From positions 6,599,501 through 6,663,500 of the forward strand of contig JAITYX010000032.1 of the NCBI GenBank assembly GCA_021018815.1: a stretch of DNA of 64,000 nucleotides, read 5' to 3'. Below, piece by piece: positions 58,514 to 64,000 of this stretch. The translations under genes and the position numbers were made by a program. The notes beneath the pieces were generated by a model, which saw only the letters and a program-made list of their open reading frames with translations, had not been told where the DNA came from and made no database searches. The DNA comes from Talinum fruticosum. Lineage: Eukaryota; Streptophyta; Magnoliopsida; Caryophyllales; Talinaceae. Position 1 is the first letter of the stretch; every line of letters starts with the position of its first letter.

Positions 58514-59602
58514 GACTCTGAACGTGCCAGAGTGGGAATGAACACTCAAGAGTTTACCGTTGGATTGCTGACACGTATCTTCCTGGGTAAGGTTTTTGTT
58601 TTATGAGAGCCGTTGGATTAAGAGAGAGAGAGAAGAAAAATTGACGAGCAAAGTCAACGATTACACTGTATTTTACGTTTACCTGTCAAAAGTTTCTCCC
58701 TTTCTTTATTTTCCTTAAATTCAAAGGTTAATACACACGGTCAATGTAAATTTATGTAGTGGTCATCACAAGATTTCAATTAAATTAAAAGAAAAAGACC
58801 CATACCTTCTTTCCAATTACAAAATAGACTAATACCTAAATCATCAATTCATGTTTTTTTTTTTAAATTTTTGTAGAAATTCATAATTTTTTTCTTTCTA
58901 AAAGTAGTTTTTGAGTAAGAAGACACATTGGAAAACAAAATGAGATTTAAATCCATACTTTCGTTGTTAATTTCTACAAGAATAATCTCAATAGGAAATA
59001 AAAATACATATGAAGATGAGTTTCCAATTTTATTTTTCTATAAAAAAATTATTAAGACACTCAGGGTCTGTTCTAAATGTCTATTAAAATCATACATTAT
59101 AATTATTTTAGCTAAAATAAGTAAAAATGAGTAGCATTGTAAGTTGAAATAATTAGTTATTATATGTGAAATAAATTTAAATAAAGTGAGATAATTAGTT
59201 GATATAACATAGGATTGAAATAAGTTCAAATAAGATAAAAATTATTATAAATACTGATATAATAAAAACATCGAGATGTTTAAAAATTGAAATTAGAAAA
59301 ATTAGTGATTTTGTTTTTGGTGGCAATAAGGGGAAATGAGAGGGAAAGAAGGGTGTGGAAAGAAGAAGATGGGAACGGAGAGAGAAAAGTAGAGACGCGA
59401 CAGTTGTTTCTTTGCCGCGTTGAGTTGAGTCTAAAGCCCGCGACGGGAGGCCAGCTATACGTTAACGTTGGGTCTCAAATCTCCATTTCCACAAATTGCT
59501 TTTGGACTTTGTCTCTTTTTTCAGGCGTTTACTAGTCTAGTCATCCCTTAGCTTAGCCATAGCCAGCCACCATTTATGAAATCTTCAGTCCTTCTCTCCC
59601 CT

Positions 59603-59640
<38 letters not shown>
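59603..59640. repeat. (TC)n microsatellite
   Basis: About 19 TC units. Confidence 0.9.
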
Positions 59641-59644
<4 letters not shown>

Positions 59645-60634
59645 CTCATGCACCATCTAACACGAAGATGTGATGATCTTATAATTCAATGTATTGTACT
59701 CGTAGGTCACATGTCAATCGGTGGTTGCATGAAAAAAACTAAAGAAAATTGTATTTTATGAGAGTCCAAGGACTGCAATTAATATCGAGTATTTTAACTT
59801 GATTTAAAACCAACTCTAATTTTTTGTGTAAATAAAAAATTTAATTAACCGATTTTTGATAAATTTTAATTGAGAAACCATCTTTTAACTATTAGTAGTA
59901 GTGACATGTTTTGGCCGGCTATCACGAGAGGAAATATATGTAAGTTGATAGTAAAATAACCATTTTTCATACTTTTTCCATTTCAAATCCCAAGTATAAC
60001 GACCTAAAAAGACAAGCTCATGATTTCAAGCTTCAATTTTCTAATACATTTATTTATATTTGATTATCAAAATTTTATGTTCTTAACAAAAGTCAAAATA
60101 ATACAAAAACTTTTGATGATGCTTTTTGGTCAAGGTGACGATTATGTTTTATATAGGCCTATAGTACAGGTATTTATTTATTTGATCAATATGATTCTAG
60201 AAGCGAAAAAAATATTATTAGAATTTTTGGTAGTATATTTGAAATGTTAATGACAAAAGTAATTTTCGTATTTAAATTATGTTATTTAAATGTATGATAT
60301 TTACAACAGAAAAAAAAAACCCGCTCTATTCATCTAGCGTTTGCATCATGCTACTAGGATATTGTGTTTGTACGGTTAATAATGTTTCAAAATTTTCATA
60401 TCTTAATTTTTAAAATTAGAAAAATGAGGTTTAACTCGGGCTTCAACAATTAAAAAAATAGTTGACACTTGATTAAACAAACTAACTTTTTTTATAAAAA
60501 TAATCTCTTCCAGGTATTAAACAGAAGCAAATAATATTAAAATTTGTACATTAACCAAATCATGACCTATACCACATATATAACATACTTCAATCTAAAG
60601 GGGCTAAAATACATAATAACTATACCTAGTAATC

Positions 60635-61125
60635 GGGTCATTCGGTTCGGGTTAGTTCGGTTCGGGTTAACTTCGGGTCGATCTTGTTCGGATCCGGTTC
60701 GGTTTCGGTTTCGGTTTCGGGTCAACTTCGGTTCGGGTAAACTTCGGTCGATCTCGTTCGAGTTTGATTCGGGTTAATTTTGGATCTAGTCGTAATCGGG
60801 TCACTTTTTGGGTCAAAATCGATTCAAAATTGTACCACTATAGACACAAAAGTCCATCCTGAGAGATCCAACAAAAAAATGTGGGTTGGGTCACTTTTAT
60901 TGGGGTTAAATCGATTCGGATCTGATTCGGTTCGGGTCATTTTGGGTTCGATTCGGTTTCGGTTCGGATCATTTTGCATTCGGGTCGGTTTCGGTTCGGG
61001 TCATTTCGGTCGGTTCATTTCGGTTTTCGGGTCAAAATCGGTTCAACTGTTTCGAATGTCGGTTCGGTTTGGGTTTCGGTCGTTCGGGTTGACCCGTTCG
61101 GTTCGAGTCGGTTTGCCAGGTCTAA
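60635..61125. repeat. Degenerate TTCGG/TTCGGGT short tandem repeat
   Basis: About 490 bases built from ttcggttcgggt, ttcgggtcaa and similar words. The Arg/Phe/Gly-rich open frames across it are artefacts. It sits next to the early-nodulin-like pseudogene and is absent from the second cluster unit. Confidence 0.8.
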
Positions 61126-61127
61126 TA

Positions 61128-61453
61128 ATAACCCCACAATTACATTAAACAAATAAGCATAGCCAAAGGACGAAGGACCAAATCACTACATGGTGGTAGC
61201 CCTTGGCGGAGTAGAGGTGGAAGTGGGCGCGGTGGTAGGCAGAGCCTGGGCTCGGCTGATCATGTTGGGGGTGGAAGCCGGCCAATAGAGATGGCTGGCT
61301 AGGCAGCAGCCATGGTGGCAAGTGGTTGAGGACTTTGATGGCCAGTTTTAGGCCATATTCACGATCATTGTTAAGGGTACATACAGATGAAGTATATTTT
61401 TTCCCTTGGGGTGGTAAATACAGATTGGGCAGACTTTTGTTGCACTTGTTTTA
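61128..61453 (-). pseudogene. Early-nodulin-like phytocyanin pseudogene
   Basis: On the minus strand NKCNKSLPN starts the similarity to the gene at 63622-64000; a frame change then leads to TLNNDREYGLKLAIKVLNHL. A stop interrupts the first frame. DNA similarity extends through the tail to about 61128 (ccacaattacattaaac; agcatagccaaagg). The cysteine of NNDCENG is Arg here. This fits a decayed duplicate of the early-nodulin-like gene at the right edge. Confidence 0.75.
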
Positions 61454-61733
61454 TATATATATTCCGTTATTGAAATTAGACACAACAAATTAACTAAATT
61501 AATTAATTAAAAAACACGTATTTTATTATAATAATAACACCATCAAATTTATTACATTACAGTAAATACATAATGTACGCACTGTCAAAATAAATCTCCC
61601 TAGTTGACCAATTAACATTAGAATTTATTGTACCAAAAAAAATTGTATCTCCTCTAATATTCCCAGAAAATTCAATTACTAAAATAAAATATTCCCCAAA
61701 ATGTATGTTTTGGTGATAATGAACATATTTACT

Positions 61734-62371
61734 CTAGAAGGACAGAGCGGCAGCAGCAGCGACAGACACCAAGCTGAACAAGCTAACACCAGCGGCAGTA
61801 GGGGCGGCGGAGTTTCCGGCAGCTGGTGGTGGGGGGTTTGAGGAAGCTGACGGGCCGGTGGCAAGGGGGCCGGTGACGGTGACGGCGAGCCTCTGGCCGA
61901 GGGAGCAGTGGCCTTGGATGGTGCAGAGGAAGTAGTGGGTGCCGGTGGTGTTGAGGGTTATACGGGCCGGGCTGGTGGTTATGGGGGAGGAGAGGGGTTG
62001 CTGGAGGAGCAAGCATCGTATGACGCCTGGGATACCTGTGCCACCGTGTGTCCGGCGAAATTGAACACTGCAATTTTTCACATCCAAGGTCCCCAGTTAT
62101 TAGTCATTAATTATGAGGGTTGATCTCAACTCTCAAAACATAAAAATTGAAGAGAAAAATATGAATATACACGTTACGCACCAAGAACATCGCCAACGCG
62201 GAAGGTTTGGCGAGAAGCCCACTCAGAGTAGAAGGTGGAGGGTGAGGAGGGAGGAATATTCCAGCCAGTGGCGTCACCAACTGTGTGATCAACTGCAGAG
62301 GAAACCCCGGCAAAAACTGCAGCCATTGTTACTGCCAACGCCAAAACACTCAATTTTCTGATTCCTGCCAT
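61734..62371 (-). CDS. Stellacyanin-type phytocyanin, short form (one apparent frameshift)
   Basis: Exons 62371-62182 and 62067-61734, phase 1, GT-AG; about 174 residues if one single-base deficit is allowed for. Signal peptide MAGIRKLSVLALAVTMAAVF, then VDHTVGDATGWNIPPSSPST, FNFAGHTVAQV, THYFLCTIQGHCSLGQRLAV, a short Pro/Ala/Ser linker and a GPI-type tail (GVSLFSLVSVAAAAALSF). It is a close paralog of 57239-58375, with the stalk ~73 residues shorter. His, Cys and His ligands are kept and the axial residue is Gln. As written the frame breaks at a run of four C on the minus strand (61994-61997), at exactly the homologous place as in the other gene; five C are needed. Confidence 0.85.
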
Positions 62372-62503
62372 TTCAATTCGATGCTGATGATCCCTTTTGT
62401 GCTCCTTCGTCTCCCCTGAGAAATGAATTCTTCTTCTCTTTCCCTGCCTTGGTTTCAAGCGGAAGAAGTTGATGGGTTTGGCTTTGGGGTTTATGGGGTT
62501 TGG

Positions 62504-62511
62504 TATTTATA
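62504..62511 (-). promoter_or_regulatory. TATA box of the second stellacyanin-type gene
   Basis: TATAAATA on the minus strand 133 bases upstream of the ATG, conserved in the paralog. Confidence 0.65.
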
Positions 62512-63621
62512 GGCTATTACGTCAATTGTGAAGGCGCCTAAATGGGAACGAACGCAAAAACTTAGCCGTTAGATTTCTGCCACGTGTATTAGTAGGTAAG
62601 GTTTTTGTTTTTTGTGAGCCGTTGGATTAGAGTCAAGTCAACCATTGCAGTATGTTGTTTTAAAAAAATTTTTTAAAAAAAAGAAAAGGTGCCTAAAAAC
62701 ACAAAGGCCAATGAAATGAGATTTGAACCCATATTTTAATTACTAATGTTCAACCGAATAATATGACTAATAAATAAAAATGCATATAAAGATTGAATGT
62801 TATAAAGCATCTCTAGTTTAAACTCTCATAGTACGTGTTAAGAGATGATAGGACGAAATTTAAAAAATAAGGAATTTTATGGGCTAAACGTAATGGTATT
62901 GCACTTAGAAGTATAAGTTCTCAGTACATATAAGAATTTGTATGAATTTTGAATTTAATTTCTTCTTTTAATATTTAGAAAAAAAAGCTACTCTAACCGA
63001 AGACAATGCAATTTATTTAAAAGAGGTTATAGATTCAGTAATCATATGACCATTTCATAATCTTACGAGTTATAAAAATAGTGTATACGTACGAGTCGAG
63101 GTTAGGAGGATAGTTGTCCTTAATTATGAGTACTTCGTAACCTTATAATTATATGGTAAAAAATGGACTTACAAATCATACTTTTCTGATATATTTATGC
63201 ATCTTATGCTCAAGAAAAATTATTTGGAGATCTCTAGGTTTCATATTCAAGTTTGATGAACAAAAATGGAATTTGATTCTTTTTCATTTTGGTTTTTAAT
63301 TTGTGTGGGTTTAGTAGAAGAAGCACTCGGATTTTAATTTGGGTCTCAATTTCCACTAATCATTTTGGACTTTGTCTCTTTTTTAGGCGTTTACTAGTCG
63401 TCCTCTGAGCCATCCTCTTATGAAAATTTTTATCATTTCCCTATTCTTTTTGTCTCCATTCAATCATTTGTTTCAATTGTCTACGTTAAATTGCAGTTGA
63501 CAATCGGTGTCTTTTTAAATTTAGTCTCCTACAAAATCAGTCTTTTTATAATAAATCCGTTACATTAAATTCCACCCCCTAAACATCTCATAAGGTGGGA
63601 CTTTTGCGACATACTTTTATT
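62512..63621. other. Spacer between stellacyanin-type and early-nodulin-like genes
   Basis: No gene seen. Pieces match 58514-59580 in the first cluster unit, notably 63340-63425. Confidence 0.55.
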
Positions 63622-64000
63622 CTAGAAGACAAAAACACATAATAACCCAACAATTACACTAAACGCCAAGCAAGTATAGCCAAAGGGGGAAGGAGCCGAA
63701 TTGCCAGGTGGCGGTGGCCCTGGTGGAGGAGAGATGGAAGTGTTTCCAGTAGTAGCTGGAGCTGAGAATTGATCATTCACTCCCGGGGTGGCAGCCGGGG
63801 CAATAGAGGGCGGCTGCGATGGTGGTGGCAAGTGGTTGAGGACTTTAATGGCCAATTTGAGGCCATTTTCACAGTCATTGTTGAGGGTAGAAATGAAGAA
63901 TCTTTTGCCCCTTTTTGGCAAGGGTATTGTCACAGGGGAATGATTGTGAATGGAGGATATTGGAGAGCTTTTGTTGCACTTGTTATAGGCCTCCTTTGTT
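63622..64000 (-). CDS. Early-nodulin-like (non-copper) phytocyanin, partial at the right edge
   Basis: An open frame runs from the right edge to TAG at 63622-63624 (about 125 residues). It reads AYNKCNKSSPISSIHNHSPV, FFISTLNND, CENGLKLAIKVL, then a Pro/Ser/Thr-rich stalk (PPPSQPPSIAP, SPPPGPPPPGN) and a hydrophobic GPI-type tail (LAFSVIVGLLCVFVF). This is the second half of a phytocyanin domain. The Cys and His that bind copper in the neighbours (FLC..., GHC) are Ser and Asn/Asp here, as in early-nodulin-like proteins, which do not bind copper. The first exon lies beyond the window. Confidence 0.8.
   Translation of the reverse strand, partial: TKEAYNKCNKSSPISSIHNHSPVTIPLPKRGKRFFISTLNNDCENGLKLAIKVLNHLPPPSQPPSIAPAATPGVNDQFSAPATTGNTSISPPPGPPPPGNSAPSPFGYTCLAFSVIVGLLCVFVF

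Larger units (their letters stand above)
58514..61127. other. Upstream region of the first stellacyanin-type gene, with inserted repeats
   Basis: The first ~1.1 kb (to 59580) is similar in pieces to 62512-63425 upstream of the paralog, for example gtaaggtttttgtttt..gagccgttggatta and ggactttgtctcttttttcaggcgtttactag. 59603-59640 is a TC microsatellite. 59700-60600 is AT-rich without features. 60635-61125 is the TTCGGG-like array. Confidence 0.6.

Noticed and set aside
60544..61156. Arg/Phe/Gly-rich open frames of up to 122 codons
   Set aside because: Translations of the TTCGG-type low-complexity array; no start context or domain.
1..64000. Search for a new multi-gene system (defence island, biosynthetic cluster)
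   Set aside because: The genes are a mixture of conserved unrelated plant functions; the only clustered groups are ordinary tandem families (defensin-like and phytocyanin).

Overview
The window is nuclear DNA of a flowering plant. The evidence is GT-AG introns, AT-rich intergenic DNA full of MITE-like repeats and microsatellites, and plant-only gene families (defensin-like LCR peptides, phytocyanins, EUL lectin, KIX8/9 adaptor). The KIX8/9 family with its EAR motif and the stellacyanin-type cluster fit a eudicot or other non-grass angiosperm. The species cannot be named from the sequence. Nothing prokaryotic, viral or CRISPR-like was seen.

Layout. 1-286 is the first exon of a BRIZ/BRAP2-type ubiquitin ligase running off the left edge (minus strand). 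0.72-9.63 kb is a tandem segmental duplication carrying two pairs of secreted cysteine-rich defensin-like genes (minus strand). Only one of the four is intact, and MITEs and tandem repeats lie between them. 11.1-18.4 kb is ARP6 (plus, 7 exons), whose 4.8 kb first intron holds a 3.9 kb inverted-repeat-bounded insertion made of decayed tandem repeats. 20.5-22.1 kb holds an unrecognised coiled-coil gene (minus). 24.6-26.1 kb is an EUL-domain lectin (minus). 28.6-43.8 kb is WDR11 (minus, 21 exons resolved). 44-49 kb is a repeat-rich gap with a broken RNase H-like fragment. 49.3-51.3 kb is a KIX8/KIX9-type transcriptional adaptor (plus, 4 exons). 54-64 kb is a phytocyanin cluster (minus): one relic, two stellacyanin-type genes, one early-nodulin-like pseudogene and one early-nodulin-like gene cut by the right edge.

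Two themes stand out. First, both ends of the window are tandem-duplicated families of small secreted proteins with uneven decay of copies. Second, conserved coding exons repeatedly need one extra base to stay in frame, usually within a short C run (WDR11 exon 1, KIX exon 2, both stellacyanin-type genes). This looks more like run-length error in the assembly than independent gene death. The genes are unrelated housekeeping, signalling and cell-surface functions; nothing suggests one co-regulated pathway. I found no convincing new biological system.
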